From: Betaproteobacteria bacterium
GTDB lineage: Bacteria; Pseudomonadota; Gammaproteobacteria; Burkholderiales; Burkholderiaceae_D
Assembly: GCA_025356395.1 (NCBI GenBank)
Contig: JANXTA010000031.1
Coordinates: 29,092-93,091 of the forward strand
DNA: 64,000 bases
Direction: 5' to 3'
Shown here: positions 54,790-64,000 of the stretch, one piece after another
Layout of the letters: each line of letters begins with the position of its first letter
Numbering within the stretch: position 1 is the first letter of the stretch
Notes under the pieces: model-generated
Told to the model about the DNA's origin: nothing
The model's database searches: none
What the model saw: the letters and a program-made list of their open reading frames with translations, nothing else
Program-made: the position numbers and the translations under genes

Positions 54790-54830
54790 ATGGGTTCTCC
54801 TTGATTACGTGGAATTACGAATACAGCGTC

Positions 54831-55037
54831 CTACCTTTGAAAATTACCGCCCTGGCGATTCATCTGATTCTCGACCACCGACTTGTCGACGATCACCGCG
54901 CCGGTGCTCTTGCGCGGGATGTTGCTGCCGGTCGTGGTGCGACTGTCGTAGAAGGAGGTGTCCGCCGTGGGATCCGGGTTCTGGGCAGCACAGGCGGCGA
55001 GCAGGCAAAACGAAAGAAGAGAGACAGCAAATCGCAC
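54831..55037 (-). CDS. Small lipoprotein
   Basis: A 68-residue lipoprotein with signal MRFAVSLLSFCLLAAC and lipid-anchored Cys at about 16, followed by a polar tail rich in Ser, Thr and Asn. I choose the GTG at 55037 because GGGAG lies six bases ahead; an upstream ATG (55076) adds 13 residues before the signal. No family recognised. It sits alone between the SWIB gene and the peptide transporter, whose promoter must lie in 55038-55364. Confidence 0.65.
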   Translation of the reverse strand: MRFAVSLLSFCLLAACAAQNPDPTADTSFYDSRTTTGSNIPRKSTGAVIVDKSVVENQMNRQGGNFQR

Positions 55038-55074
55038 AAAAAACTCCCGACGGAACAGGTCATCGAATAAGCCC

Positions 55075-55158
55075 ATTTCCCCTATGAAAACCGGCTTGTC
55101 GAGCGCGGCAAAGTGTAAACCATGTTTTTTTGGAAAGCACCATATTTCCCCTATGAAA
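55075..55158. repeat. 15-base direct repeat upstream of the small lipoprotein
   Basis: ATTTCCCCTATGAAA occurs at 55075-55089 and 55144-55158, 69 bases apart. They lie in the 327-base gap 55038-55364 between the divergent lipoprotein and dppB, which otherwise shows no gene. It could be a pair of binding sites. Confidence 0.45.
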
Positions 55159-55364
55159 GCCAGGCTTCGTGGCGATTGTGCCAGCCGCTTTCGACCTCGA
55201 AACCACATCGGCGACGCACTTGCTCCCACCACGCAGCGACTTCGATTGACGCTCCCCGACCTCTTCGGCATCATCGATCGGTTTGCAGGCATCACACCCG
55301 ACGCGGCGCCTCTCGATCCGGGGCCGTCGCCAACCTCCCGCAGTCATCCCGACGCTTTCATCCG

Positions 55365-56348
55365 ATGCTCGCCTTCGTTCTGCGCCGTGCGTTCCAGGCC
55401 GTGCTCGTGATGCTGGCGGTGGCTTTCGTGTCCTTCATGCTGTTCCAGTACACCGGCGATCCGGTGGCCTTCATGGTCGGCCAGGACGCCTCGCCGGCCG
55501 AACGCGAAGCCCTGCGGCGCGACCTCGGACTCGATCAACCCTTCGTCGTGCAGTTCGCCAAATTCGTCGGCAATGCGGCCACCGGCGACTTCGGCCTGTC
55601 GCTGCGCGAAGGCCGCAAGGTCTCGTCGCTGATCCGCGAACGTCTGCCCGCCACGCTCGAGCTCAGCCTCGTCGCGGCGCTGCTCGCGATCGTCGTCGGG
55701 GTGCCGGCAGGCGTGTACTGCGCCTTGCGTCGCAAAGGCTGGCTGGCGCAGACGCTGCTCACGCTGTCCCTGCTCGGCGTATCGCTGCCCACCTTCCTGA
55801 TCGGCATCCTGCTGATCCTCGTCTTCGCGGTGCTGCTCGGATGGCTGCCGTCGTACGGGCGCGGCGAGACCGTGAACCTCGGCTGGTGGTCCACCGGCTT
55901 CACCTCCATCGACGGATGGCGTCACCTAATCCTGCCGTCGATCACGCTGTGCCTGTTCCAGCTCACGCTGATCCTGCGTCTCGTGCGCTCCGAGATGCTG
56001 GAAGTGCTGCGCACCGACTACATCAAGTTCGCGCGGGCACGCGGGCTGTCTCGTCGCGCCATCAACTTCGGGCATGCGCTGAAGAACACGCTGGTGCCCG
56101 TCATCACCATCACCGGCCTGCAGCTCGGCGGCATCATCGCGTTCGCGATCGTGACCGAGAGCGTGTTTCAGTGGCCGGGCATGGGCCTGCTGTTCATCCA
56201 GTCGGTCAGCGTCGCGGACATCCCCGTGATGGCCGCCTACTTGTGCCTGATCGCGCTGATCTTCGTGGTCATCAACCTCGTCGTCGACCTGCTGTACTTC
56301 GTCGTCGACCCGCGCCTGCGCATCGAGCGCACGGCTACGCAGCGGTGA
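55365..56348 (+). CDS. dppB: Peptide ABC transporter permease (DppB-like)
   Basis: A 327-residue inner-membrane permease with six helices. It starts MLAFVLRRAFQAVLVMLAVAFVSFMLF and has the DppB loop QYTGDPVAFMVGQDAS and the EAA-like segment DYIKFARARGLSRRAINFGHALKNTLVPV that docks the ATPase. It begins the importer cluster. A longer in-frame start lacks resemblance. It is followed by an M20 hydrolase after eight bases. Confidence 0.93.
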   Translation: MLAFVLRRAFQAVLVMLAVAFVSFMLFQYTGDPVAFMVGQDASPAEREALRRDLGLDQPFVVQFAKFVGNAATGDFGLSLREGRKVSSLIRERLPATLELSLVAALLAIVVGVPAGVYCALRRKGWLAQTLLTLSLLGVSLPTFLIGILLILVFAVLLGWLPSYGRGETVNLGWWSTGFTSIDGWRHLILPSITLCLFQLTLILRLVRSEMLEVLRTDYIKFARARGLSRRAINFGHALKNTLVPVITITGLQLGGIIAFAIVTESVFQWPGMGLLFIQSVSVADIPVMAAYLCLIALIFVVINLVVDLLYFVVDPRLRIERTATQR

Positions 56349-56355
56349 ACGCGCG

Positions 56356-57579
56356 ATGAACAAGCCTGCCGAAGGACCCCTCGCTGCCGCATCGACAGTC
56401 GACGCCATCCGCGGCTTCCACGAAGACCTGGTTGCGATCCGCCACGACCTGCACGCGCATCCGGAACTCGGGTTCGAGGAAGTCCGCACGGCCTCCGTCG
56501 TCGAAGAGCAACTGAAGGCGCTCGGCATCGAGACCCACGCGGGCATCGGCAAGACCGGCGTCGTCGGCGTGCTGCGCGGCACGCCCGCGCCGGGCAAGCC
56601 GCTGTCGAGCCGCACGATCGGCCTGCGGGCCGACATGGACGCGCTGCCGATCGTCGAGAACAACGCCTTCGCCTACAAGTCGTCGCATCCGCATCGCATG
56701 CACGCGTGCGGCCACGACGGGCACACCACGATGCTGCTCGGCGCCGCGCGCCATCTCGCGACCACGCGCAACTTCGACGGCACCGTGCACCTGATCTTCC
56801 AGCCGGGCGAGGAAGGCCACGCGGGCGCGCGGGCGATGATCGAGGACGGCCTCTTCACGCGCTTCCCGTGCGATGCGGTGTACGCGATGCACAACTGGCC
56901 GAGCCTGCCGGTCGGCACCATCGGCATCAACGACGGCCCGATGATGGCCGCGGCCGACCGCTTCGAGATCACCATCACCGGCCACGGCGGACACGGCGCC
57001 CATCCCTATCTCGCGGTCGACCCGGTCGTGGTCGCAGGTCACATCATCACGGCGGTCCAGAGCATCGTGTCGCGCAACGTCAGCCCGATCGACTCGGCGG
57101 TCGTGACGATCGCGGCGATGCAGGCCGGCGACATGGACGCGTTCTCCGTCATCCCCGGCACGGTCAAGCTGATCGGCACGGCGCGCAGCTTCAAGACCAC
57201 GGTGCAGCTCGCCATCGAGGGACGGCTCAAGACCTTGTGCGAATCCATCGCGACCGGCTTCGGCGCGACGGCCCGCTGCGAATACCACCGGCTCTATCCG
57301 GCCACCATCAACTCGCGCGACGAGGCGCGCTTCGCCGGCGACGTCGCCGAGTCGCTGGTCGGCGCGGAGCACGTGATCCGCGACCTGCCGCCGTCGATGG
57401 GCGCCGAGGATTTCTCGTTCATGCTGCAGCAGCGACCGGGCGCGTACCTGCGGCTCGGCCAGGGCGGCGCGGAGCAAGGCGTCTTCCTGCACAACACGCG
57501 CTACGATTTCAACGACGAGGTCCTGCCGATCGGCGCGGGCCTGCTCGCCGCGCTCGCCGAGCGCGCGATGCCGCGTTGA
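56356..57579 (+). CDS. M20-family amidohydrolase (hippurate/amino-acid amidohydrolase type)
   Basis: A 407-residue metallohydrolase. Metal ligands are in MHACGHDGHTTMLLG (His, Asp), PGEEGHAGARAMIEDG (Glu pair) and MGAEDFSFM near the end. A dimerisation lid domain lies in the middle. Members cleave N-acyl amino acids, hippurate or dipeptides. Placement inside a peptide importer suggests it cuts an imported acylated amino acid or short peptide. No signal peptide. Confidence 0.93.
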   Translation: MNKPAEGPLAAASTVDAIRGFHEDLVAIRHDLHAHPELGFEEVRTASVVEEQLKALGIETHAGIGKTGVVGVLRGTPAPGKPLSSRTIGLRADMDALPIVENNAFAYKSSHPHRMHACGHDGHTTMLLGAARHLATTRNFDGTVHLIFQPGEEGHAGARAMIEDGLFTRFPCDAVYAMHNWPSLPVGTIGINDGPMMAAADRFEITITGHGGHGAHPYLAVDPVVVAGHIITAVQSIVSRNVSPIDSAVVTIAAMQAGDMDAFSVIPGTVKLIGTARSFKTTVQLAIEGRLKTLCESIATGFGATARCEYHRLYPATINSRDEARFAGDVAESLVGAEHVIRDLPPSMGAEDFSFMLQQRPGAYLRLGQGGAEQGVFLHNTRYDFNDEVLPIGAGLLAALAERAMPR

Positions 57580-57630
57580 AGCTGCCCTTTCTTCTCCTGT
57601 TGGTGCCACCGATCCTTTGAGGACCTTTTC

Positions 57631-59211
57631 ATGAACTTCAGAACACTGTTCGCTGCCACGTTGATCGGCTCCGCGATCGCTGCGACAGCGCCGGTCCATG
57701 CCGCCACCTTCAAGTTCTCGAACCAGGGCGATCCGCTGTCGATGGATCCGCATTCGCTCAACGAGTCGTTTCAGCTCGGCTTCCTGAACAACATCTACGA
57801 GGCGCTGGTCGACCTCGACAAGGATCTCAAGCCGGTGCCAGCGCTGGCCACCGACTGGAAGCAGAGCTCGCCGACCGTGTGGCGCTTCAACCTGCGCAAG
57901 AACGTGACCTTCCACGACGGCACGCCCTTCACCGCCGACGACGTGATCTTCTCGTACACGCGCGCGCTGACGGACGGCTCCGACGTCAAGACCTACGTCG
58001 GCGCGATCAGCGAGATCAAGAAAATCGACGACCACACCATCGACGTCGTCACCAAGATCCCCTACCCGATCCTGCCGAACAACTTCACCCGCTGGATGAT
58101 CTTCAGCAAGAAGTGGTGCATCGACAACAAGGCCGAGAAGCCGGTCGACAAGCGGAAAGGCATCGAGAACACCGCGTCGTTCAAGGCCAACGGCACCGGC
58201 CCCTATCGCCTCAAGTCGCGCGAGCCGGGCACCCGCACCGTGCTGGTCCGCAACCTGAACTGGTGGGGCAAGAACGACGGCAACGTCGACGAGGCGATCT
58301 TCACCCCGATCGGCAATGCGTCGACCCGCGTGGCCGCGCTGATCTCGGGCGAGATCGACATGATGGAACCGGTGCCGCAGCAAGACATCGCGCGCATCAA
58401 TGCGGGCTCGACCACCAAGGTCCTGCAGGGGCCCGAGCTGCGGACCATCTTCCTCGGCATGGACCAGAAGCGCGACGAGCTGCTGTACTCGAACATCAAG
58501 GGCAAGAACCCGTTCAAGGACAAGCGTGTGCGCCAGGCCTTCTACCAGGCGATCGACATCGAGACCATCAAGGCCAAGGTGATGCGCGGCGCGTCGACGC
58601 CGACGGCCCTGATGATCGCGCCCGGCGTGCACGGCTTCGTGCCCGACCTCAACAAGCGCCTGCCCTACGACGTCGAGGCCGCGAAGAAGCTGATGACCGA
58701 CGCCGGCTATCCCACGGGCTTCGAGGTCGGCATGAACTGCCCGAACGATCGCTACGTCAACGATTCGGAGATCTGCCAGGCGGTCGCGGCGATGCTCGCC
58801 CGTATCAACGTCAAGATCAACCTCAAGGCCGAGACCAAGACGCTCTACTTCCCCAAGATCCTGTCGCGCGACACGTCGTTCTATCTGCTCGGCTGGACGC
58901 CCTCGACGATCGACGCGCACGACACGCTCAATTCGATCCTAGGCACGCCCGACAACGCGACCGGCCGCGGGCAGTTCAACCTCGGCGCCTACAGCAATCC
59001 GAAGATCGACGACCTGATCGGCAAGATCCAGTCCGAGACCGACGCGCCGAAGCGCGACGCGATGATCGCCGAGGCGATGAAGCTGCATGAGGACGACATC
59101 GGCCACCTCCCGCTGCATCAGCAGGCGCTCGCCTGGGGCGTGAAGAAGAGCGTCACGGTGGTCCAGATGGCGACCAACGACATGCCGCTGAAGTGGGTGG
59201 TCGTAAAGTGA
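57631..59211 (+). CDS. ABC transporter substrate-binding protein 1 (family 5)
   Basis: A 526-residue periplasmic binding protein with signal peptide (about 1-24, PVHAA). Family 5 hallmarks: FSNQGDPLSMDPHSLNESFQLGFLNNIYEALVDLD near the N-terminus and the FHDGTPFTADDVIFSYTRAL segment. Four cysteines are in the C-terminal half and the signal-adjacent region. It delivers oligopeptides or similar molecules to the DppBC channel. It is closely similar to the second binding protein at 59501. Confidence 0.94.
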   Translation: MNFRTLFAATLIGSAIAATAPVHAATFKFSNQGDPLSMDPHSLNESFQLGFLNNIYEALVDLDKDLKPVPALATDWKQSSPTVWRFNLRKNVTFHDGTPFTADDVIFSYTRALTDGSDVKTYVGAISEIKKIDDHTIDVVTKIPYPILPNNFTRWMIFSKKWCIDNKAEKPVDKRKGIENTASFKANGTGPYRLKSREPGTRTVLVRNLNWWGKNDGNVDEAIFTPIGNASTRVAALISGEIDMMEPVPQQDIARINAGSTTKVLQGPELRTIFLGMDQKRDELLYSNIKGKNPFKDKRVRQAFYQAIDIETIKAKVMRGASTPTALMIAPGVHGFVPDLNKRLPYDVEAAKKLMTDAGYPTGFEVGMNCPNDRYVNDSEICQAVAAMLARINVKINLKAETKTLYFPKILSRDTSFYLLGWTPSTIDAHDTLNSILGTPDNATGRGQFNLGAYSNPKIDDLIGKIQSETDAPKRDAMIAEAMKLHEDDIGHLPLHQQALAWGVKKSVTVVQMATNDMPLKWVVVK

Positions 59212-59504
59212 CGTCGGACAGCGACGAGACGCCCAGGATGACGGCTGCCGATGCAGACGCGCGCTTCGCGGCGCTCGTCGCGGAACATCGCGCGGAGAAG
59301 AAGTCGCGCACTTCCCGCGAAGTCTCCGGCAAGTCCGGCGACGCGCTGTCGGCTCTTGCTGCACCACTGTGCTATTGCCTCGGAGTCACTGCCGGAACCA
59401 TCTGGCACGTCAAGCCCCTGACCGCACTCCTCGTCGGCCTGCCGCTCCTGTTCATCGTGCGCGGCCTGCTCAAGCGTTGGCACGATCGGCTGGGTACTGC
59501 ATGA
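59208..59504 (+). CDS. Small conserved-type membrane protein inside the importer cluster
   Basis: A 98-residue protein with a polar, charged N-terminal half (AAEAR-rich, ADARFAALVAEHRAEKKSR) and one to two membrane helices near residues 50-85 (LSALAAPLCYCLGVTAG and ALLVGLPLLFIVRGLL). I start at GTG 59208, which overlaps the binding-protein stop by four bases; an ATG at 59238 is possible. Its stop overlaps the next gene's start by four bases. No function assigned. Confidence 0.65.
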   Translation: MTSDSDETPRMTAADADARFAALVAEHRAEKKSRTSREVSGKSGDALSALAAPLCYCLGVTAGTIWHVKPLTALLVGLPLLFIVRGLLKRWHDRLGTA

Positions 59505-61087
59505 CGGCGGGGCGCCGTATCGCGCGAGCTCTCGCAGGCGTCGCGCTGCTGGCCACGATGGCGATGTCCGCCGCGGCCGTCACCCTGCACATGGCGAACC
59601 AGGGCGATCCGCTGTCGATGGACCCGCACTCGCTGGCCGACGGCCTGCAGCTCAACTTCCTCAACAACGTCTACGAGGCGTTGGTCACGCTAGATCAGAA
59701 GCTCGAACTCGCGCCGGCGCTCGCGACCAACTGGAAGCAGACCTCCCCCACGGTCTGGCGCTTCAACCTGCGCCGTGGCGTGAAGTTCCACGACGGCACG
59801 CCGTTCACCGCCGACGACGTGATGTTCTCGTATCAGCGCGCGATGGCCGAAGGGTCGGAGGTCAGGATCTTCGTCGCCGGGATCAAGGAGATCCGCAAGG
59901 TCGACGCGCTGACCATCGACATCGTGACGACGGTGCCCGATCCCATCCTGCCCAACGGCCTGTTCCAGTGGATGATCATGAGCCGCGAGTGGAGCGTGGC
60001 GAACAAGGCGGAACGGGCCGTCGACATGCGCCGCGGCGTCGACAACATCGCGTCGTTCAGGGCCAACGGCACCGGCCCGTTCCGGCTCGTGTCGCGCCAG
60101 CCTGGAACGCGCACCGTCCTCATCAGGAATGCCGACTATTGGGAGAAGGTCGACGGCAACGTCGACGAGGTGATCTTTACGCCGATCGTCAATCCGGCGA
60201 CCCGCGTCGCGGCCTTGATCTCGGGCGAGATCGACATGATGGAGCCCGTGCCCCAGCAGGACATCGCGCGCATCAACGCAGGCGCGAACACCCGGGTGAT
60301 GCAAGGTCCCGAGCTGCGCACGCTCTTCCTCGGCATGGACCAGAAGCGCGACGAGCTGCCGAACTCGAACATCAAGGGCAAGAACCCGTTCAAGGACAGG
60401 CGCGTGCGCCAGGCGTTCTACCAGGCGATCGACATCGAGACCATCCGGTCCAAGGTGATGCGCGGCGCCGCCACGCCGGCCGGCGAACTGGTCGCACCGG
60501 CAGTGCACGGCTTCGTGCCCGAGCTCAACCAGCGACTGCCCTACGACCTCGAGGCCGCGAAGAAGTTGATGACCGAAGCCGGCTACGCGAGCGGCTTCGA
60601 GCTGACGATGAACTGCACCAACGATCGCTACGTCAACGACTCGCAGATCTGCCAGGCGATCGCGGCGATGCTCGCGCGCATCAACGTCAAGATCAATCTG
60701 CAGGCCGAGTCGAAGACGCTCTTCCTGCCCAGGATCCTGGCGCGGACCACCTCGTTCTACATGCTCGGCTGGACGCCTGCCGCCATCGACGCGCACAACG
60801 TCCTGTACGCCCTGGTCGGCACGCCCGACGCAGCTACCAGCCGCGGCCAGTGGAACGTCGGCGGCTACAGCAACCCCGTGGTCGACAACCTGCTCGCGAA
60901 GATCCAGTCCGAGACCGATTCGGACGCGCGCGACGCCGAGATCGTGCAGGCCACACGGCTGCACGAAGACGATATCGGCCACATCCCGCTGCACCAGCAG
61001 GCGCTCGCATGGGGCATGAAGAAGAACGTCTCGATGGTGCAGTTGCCCACCAATGACAACATGCTGAAGTGGGTGGTGGTGAAGTGA
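59501..61087 (+). CDS. ABC transporter substrate-binding protein 2 (family 5)
   Basis: A 528-residue periplasmic binding protein with signal peptide (about 1-25, AMSAAA). It repeats long blocks of the protein at 57631, for example PSGGIDMMEPVPQQDIARINAG-type and NPFKD.RVRQAFYQAIDIETI regions, yet the ligand-facing segments differ. It probably arose by tandem duplication and binds a related peptide. Its ATG overlaps the preceding small gene. Confidence 0.94.
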   Translation: MTAGRRIARALAGVALLATMAMSAAAVTLHMANQGDPLSMDPHSLADGLQLNFLNNVYEALVTLDQKLELAPALATNWKQTSPTVWRFNLRRGVKFHDGTPFTADDVMFSYQRAMAEGSEVRIFVAGIKEIRKVDALTIDIVTTVPDPILPNGLFQWMIMSREWSVANKAERAVDMRRGVDNIASFRANGTGPFRLVSRQPGTRTVLIRNADYWEKVDGNVDEVIFTPIVNPATRVAALISGEIDMMEPVPQQDIARINAGANTRVMQGPELRTLFLGMDQKRDELPNSNIKGKNPFKDRRVRQAFYQAIDIETIRSKVMRGAATPAGELVAPAVHGFVPELNQRLPYDLEAAKKLMTEAGYASGFELTMNCTNDRYVNDSQICQAIAAMLARINVKINLQAESKTLFLPRILARTTSFYMLGWTPAAIDAHNVLYALVGTPDAATSRGQWNVGGYSNPVVDNLLAKIQSETDSDARDAEIVQATRLHEDDIGHIPLHQQALAWGMKKNVSMVQLPTNDNMLKWVVVK

Positions 61088-61166
61088 GCGTAGCGATGAC
61101 GCGAACCCGTGCAGGGCATCCCGGCGAAGGTCGGCATCTCATTTTTCATCCTGGAGGGACACCCGC

Positions 61167-62117
61167 TTGAGTGATCCGATCATCGACGCCCTGCTCGTCC
61201 CGCCACGACCCGGCTGGCTCGCGCGCACCTGGGACAGCGACTTCTTCTATCAGTACCGCCGCTCGCCGATCGCGATCGGTGCGTCGCTGGTCGCGCTGAT
61301 CTGTCTCGTCGGTGCCGTGTTCGCCGGATGGATCGCGCCGCACAACCCGTTCGACCTCGCGAGCGTCGACCTGTCCGATGCCCGACTGCCGCCGGCGTGG
61401 ATGGCGGACGGCAAGGCGACCTATCCGCTGGGCAGCGACGAGCAGGGACGCGACGTGCTGTCGGCGATCCTCTACGGCTCACGCATCTCGCTGATCGTCG
61501 GTGCGGCTTCGGTGTTCCTGTCGCTGGTGATCGGCATCGGCCTCGGCCTGCTGGCCGGCTACCTCGGCGGCCGGGTCGACGCGATCATCATGCGCATCGC
61601 CGACGTGCAGCTCTCGTTCCCGGCCATCCTGATCGCGCTGCTGATCGACGGCGTGGCGCACGCGGTCTTCAAGAACGCCGACGAGAACATCGCGTTCCTC
61701 GTGCTGGTGTTCGCGATCGCCGCGTCGGGCTGGGTGCAGTACGCGCGGACGGTCCGCGGCTCGACGCTGGTGGAGAAGAACCGCGAGTACGTGCAGGCCG
61801 CGCGGGTGATCGGGGTCGGTCCGATCGCGATCATGTTCAGGCATGTGTTACCGAATGTGATGGGCCCGGTGCTGGTCCTGGCCACGGTTCACATCGCCAC
61901 GGCGATCATCACCGAGGCGACGCTGTCCTTCCTCGGGGTCGGCGTGCCGCCCACGCTCCCGTCCCTGGGGACACTGATTCGCAACGGCAACAACTTTATT
62001 TTTTCCGGCGAGTGGTGGATAACGGTGTTTCCCGGCGCGGCGCTCGTGATGCTCGTGCTGTCGGTCAACCTGCTCGGTGACTGGCTGCGCGATGCTCTCA
62101 ATCCCCGACTGCAATGA
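61167..62117 (+). CDS. dppC: Peptide ABC transporter permease (DppC-like)
   Basis: A 316-residue permease starting from a TTG at 61167 (SDPIIDALLVPP...) with GGAGGG upstream. After a cytosolic N-terminal segment it has six helices and the DppC-type VNNPFDLASVDL-like loop (PHNPFDLASVDLSDARLPPAWM) and EAA-type REYVQAARVIGVGPIAIMFRHVLPNVMGPV. Together with DppB it forms the channel. Confidence 0.93.
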   Translation: MSDPIIDALLVPPRPGWLARTWDSDFFYQYRRSPIAIGASLVALICLVGAVFAGWIAPHNPFDLASVDLSDARLPPAWMADGKATYPLGSDEQGRDVLSAILYGSRISLIVGAASVFLSLVIGIGLGLLAGYLGGRVDAIIMRIADVQLSFPAILIALLIDGVAHAVFKNADENIAFLVLVFAIAASGWVQYARTVRGSTLVEKNREYVQAARVIGVGPIAIMFRHVLPNVMGPVLVLATVHIATAIITEATLSFLGVGVPPTLPSLGTLIRNGNNFIFSGEWWITVFPGAALVMLVLSVNLLGDWLRDALNPRLQ

Positions 62118-62166
62118 TTCGCGCGATTCCGGGTCACAAGTTTTTCATCTCTCGAAGGAGGCGATC

Positions 62167-62694
62167 ATGAACTCGCCATCGTCAGCCGCGGCAACCCGTC
62201 GTCCCCTCGCTGTGCACCTGGTCCGTCTCGGCAGTGCCGCGGCGATCCTCGCGGCGCTGGGCGCCTGCACCACCGCCCCGCTCTCGTTCATCAACGATCG
62301 CCAGGTCTATTACAAGACCGTCCTCAACCGCTACCCGGTCCGGATCGTCGCGATCGACGGGTCGTACCAGACCTTCCGACCCGTACCGATCGCGCCCGGT
62401 CCGCACCTGCTGACCATCGACGCCGTACCGGTCGCCGGCTTCTCGGTGCCCGTCCAGAAGATCTATCCGATGACGATCGCGCCCTGCAGGCGCTACTACG
62501 TCGCCGCGCAGCGCACCTCGCCGCTGACCCAGGACTGGAGCCTCGTCGTCGAGGAAACCTGGCCGGTCGCCGGCTGCGATCCTGCGAAGGAGATCGAGAA
62601 GGCGAAGGTCGCGACGAGTTCCGGCCAGCCGCTGCCTGCCACGAGTGCAGTCGAGTCGACGGTGTCGCCGGTCGCGCAGACATCGCCACGATGA
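62167..62694 (+). CDS. Lipoprotein of unknown function in the importer cluster
   Basis: A 175-residue lipoprotein: signal with lipobox LGACT (Cys at about 37), then a beta-rich domain including DRQVYYKTVLNRYPVRIVAIDG and IAPCRRYYVAAQR, and a disordered tail. AAGGAGG lies before the ATG. It separates the permease and ATPase genes and has no clear role; possibly an outer-membrane partner. I do not recognise the family. Confidence 0.8.
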   Translation: MNSPSSAAATRRPLAVHLVRLGSAAAILAALGACTTAPLSFINDRQVYYKTVLNRYPVRIVAIDGSYQTFRPVPIAPGPHLLTIDAVPVAGFSVPVQKIYPMTIAPCRRYYVAAQRTSPLTQDWSLVVEETWPVAGCDPAKEIEKAKVATSSGQPLPATSAVESTVSPVAQTSPR

Positions 62695-62718
62695 CGCCCT
62701 GTAACCGACGACCTGCCG

Positions 62719-63749
62719 ATGCCTGTTCCGCTTCTCGAAGTTCGCAATCTCCGGGTCGAATTCCCTACGCGCCGAGGTCGGCTGCTGGCGCTCGACGACG
62801 TTTCCTTCTCAATTGCACCGGGCGAGGTGCTCGGCGTCGTGGGTGAGTCGGGTGCCGGCAAGTCGCTCACGGGAGCGGCCATCATCGGCCTCCTCGAGGC
62901 ACCCGGTCGCGTGGCCGGCGGCGAGATCCTTCTCGACGGCCGGCGCATCGACCAGCTCGATGACGAGGCGATGCGCCGCATCCGCGGCAAGGAGATCGGT
63001 GCGATCTTCCAGGACCCGCTGACGTCGCTTAACCCGCTGTACACCGTCGGCCGGCAGCTGATCGAGACCATCCAGACCCATCTCGACCTGTCGACCGGCG
63101 ACGCGCGTCAGCGCGCCATCGACCTGCTCGAATCGACCGGCATCCCCGGCGCCCGCCAGCGCTTCGACCAGTATCCGCACCAGTTCTCGGGCGGCATGCG
63201 GCAGCGGGTGGTGATCGCGCTCGCGCTCGCCGCCGGGCCCAAGCTGATCGTCGCCGACGAGCCGACGACGGCGCTGGACGTGTCGATCCAGGCGCAGATC
63301 ATCACGTTGCTCAAGACGCTGTGCCGCGAGCACGGCACGGCCATCATGCTGGTCACCCACGACATGGGCGTGATCGCCGAGACCGCCGATCGCGTGGCCG
63401 TGATGTACGCGGGTCGCATCGTCGAGATCGGCTCGGTGCAGGACGTGATCCATCAACCGCAGCATCCCTACACCATCGGCCTGATGGGCGCGATCCCGTC
63501 GATGCGTCACGAGGTCGAGCATCTCGCGCAGATCGATGGGTCGATGCCGCGCCTGAACGCGATCCCGACCGGCTGCGCCTTCCATCCGCGCTGCGCCGCG
63601 CGCTTCGCGCCCTGCGGCCGCGAGCGGCCCGAGCTGATGCCCGCGGCCGCGAGCCGCGCGGCCTGCTGGCTGCACGACGATCGACATCGCAAGGCCGCGG
63701 CGGCTGTGCATGCCACGCTGGCCGCGATCGACCACGGCACGAGCCTTTC

Positions 63750-63753
<4 letters not shown>
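62719..63753 (+). CDS. dppD: Peptide ABC transporter ATP-binding protein (DppD-like)
   Basis: A 344-residue ATPase. Walker [12 protein letters not shown], signature [13 protein letters not shown], Walker [13 protein letters not shown] and the OppD/DppD C-terminal zinc-ribbon-like segment [15 protein letters not shown], which binds an iron-sulfur cluster in some relatives. It overlaps the start of the next ATPase gene by four bases. Confidence 0.95.

Positions 63754-64000
<247 letters not shown>

Noticed and set aside
56335..58920. 861-codon open frame on the minus strand opposite the M20 and binding-protein genes
   Set aside because: Repetitive Arg/Asp/Val/Leu-rich translation typical of a reverse-complement shadow; the plus strand encodes well-defined families.

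Overview
The window reads as chromosomal DNA of a GC-rich Betaproteobacterium (Burkholderiales/Rhodocyclales-like). The grounds are: ubiquinone hydroxylase Coq7, a classical general porin, a BPSS1780-type membrane protein, FolE2 with the xseB-ispA-dxs block, the polA/DUF2782/thrB block, the rplM-rpsI-argC-DUF6776-bactofilin-erpA block, a PEP-CTERM protein and an H1-tailed SWIB protein. Genus cannot be decided. I see no tRNA, rRNA, insertion sequence, prophage, CRISPR array or plasmid function. Composition looks even throughout, so most of this is core genome with small accessory patches.

Layout. 0-6.2 kb: murB (cut by the left edge), yajQ, an aspartic protease, folE2, and an isoprenoid/nuclease operon xseB-ispA-dxs. 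6.2-13.3 kb: a Rieske oxygenase, EamA exporter, sulfurtransferase, ZIP metal transporter, Tat-exported dienelactone hydrolase, a split chromate transporter and a lipocalin. 13.3-13.8 kb: a small accessory patch with a double-glycine-leader peptide and a three-helix membrane protein, which looks like a bacteriocin/immunity pair. 13.8-20 kb: polA facing a LOG-type hydrolase, DUF2782, thrB and a membrane protein. 20-29.8 kb: tightly overlapped operon tyrS-VOC-PEBP-histidine phosphatase, a cell-wall pair (M23 peptidase, anmK), and the erpA to rplM block. 29.9-30.0 kb: a convincing unannotated small RNA candidate with anti-Shine-Dalgarno loops. 30-33 kb: osmC, coq7, porin.

33-38 kb is a MarR-controlled operon for an aromatic acid handled as CoA thioester (isomerase-like crotonase, dienelactone hydrolase, acyl-CoA dehydrogenase, benzoate/2-aminobenzoate-type CoA ligase), with a clear MarR operator over its promoter. 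38-42.5 kb: an ABC exporter pair and a LytS/LytTR two-component pair. 42.5-50 kb: a PEP-CTERM protein with a plausible sigma-54 promoter, a giant cyclase-ATPase-TPR regulator, DUF3597, RlpA and FadD. 50-54.3 kb: a lipoprotein peptidase, a molybdopterin oxidoreductase and a CaiB-type CoA transferase. 54.4-55 kb: SWIB/H1 protein and a small lipoprotein. 55.3-64 kb: a complete peptide ABC importer (dppB, C, D and the start of F) with two paralogous binding proteins, an M20 amidohydrolase and two small genes embedded.

The strongest leads for something new are the peptide/immunity pair at 13.3-13.8 kb, the small RNA at 29.9 kb, the MarR operator at 32.9 kb, and the cyclase-like regulator with altered substrate residues at 43.5-46.9 kb.
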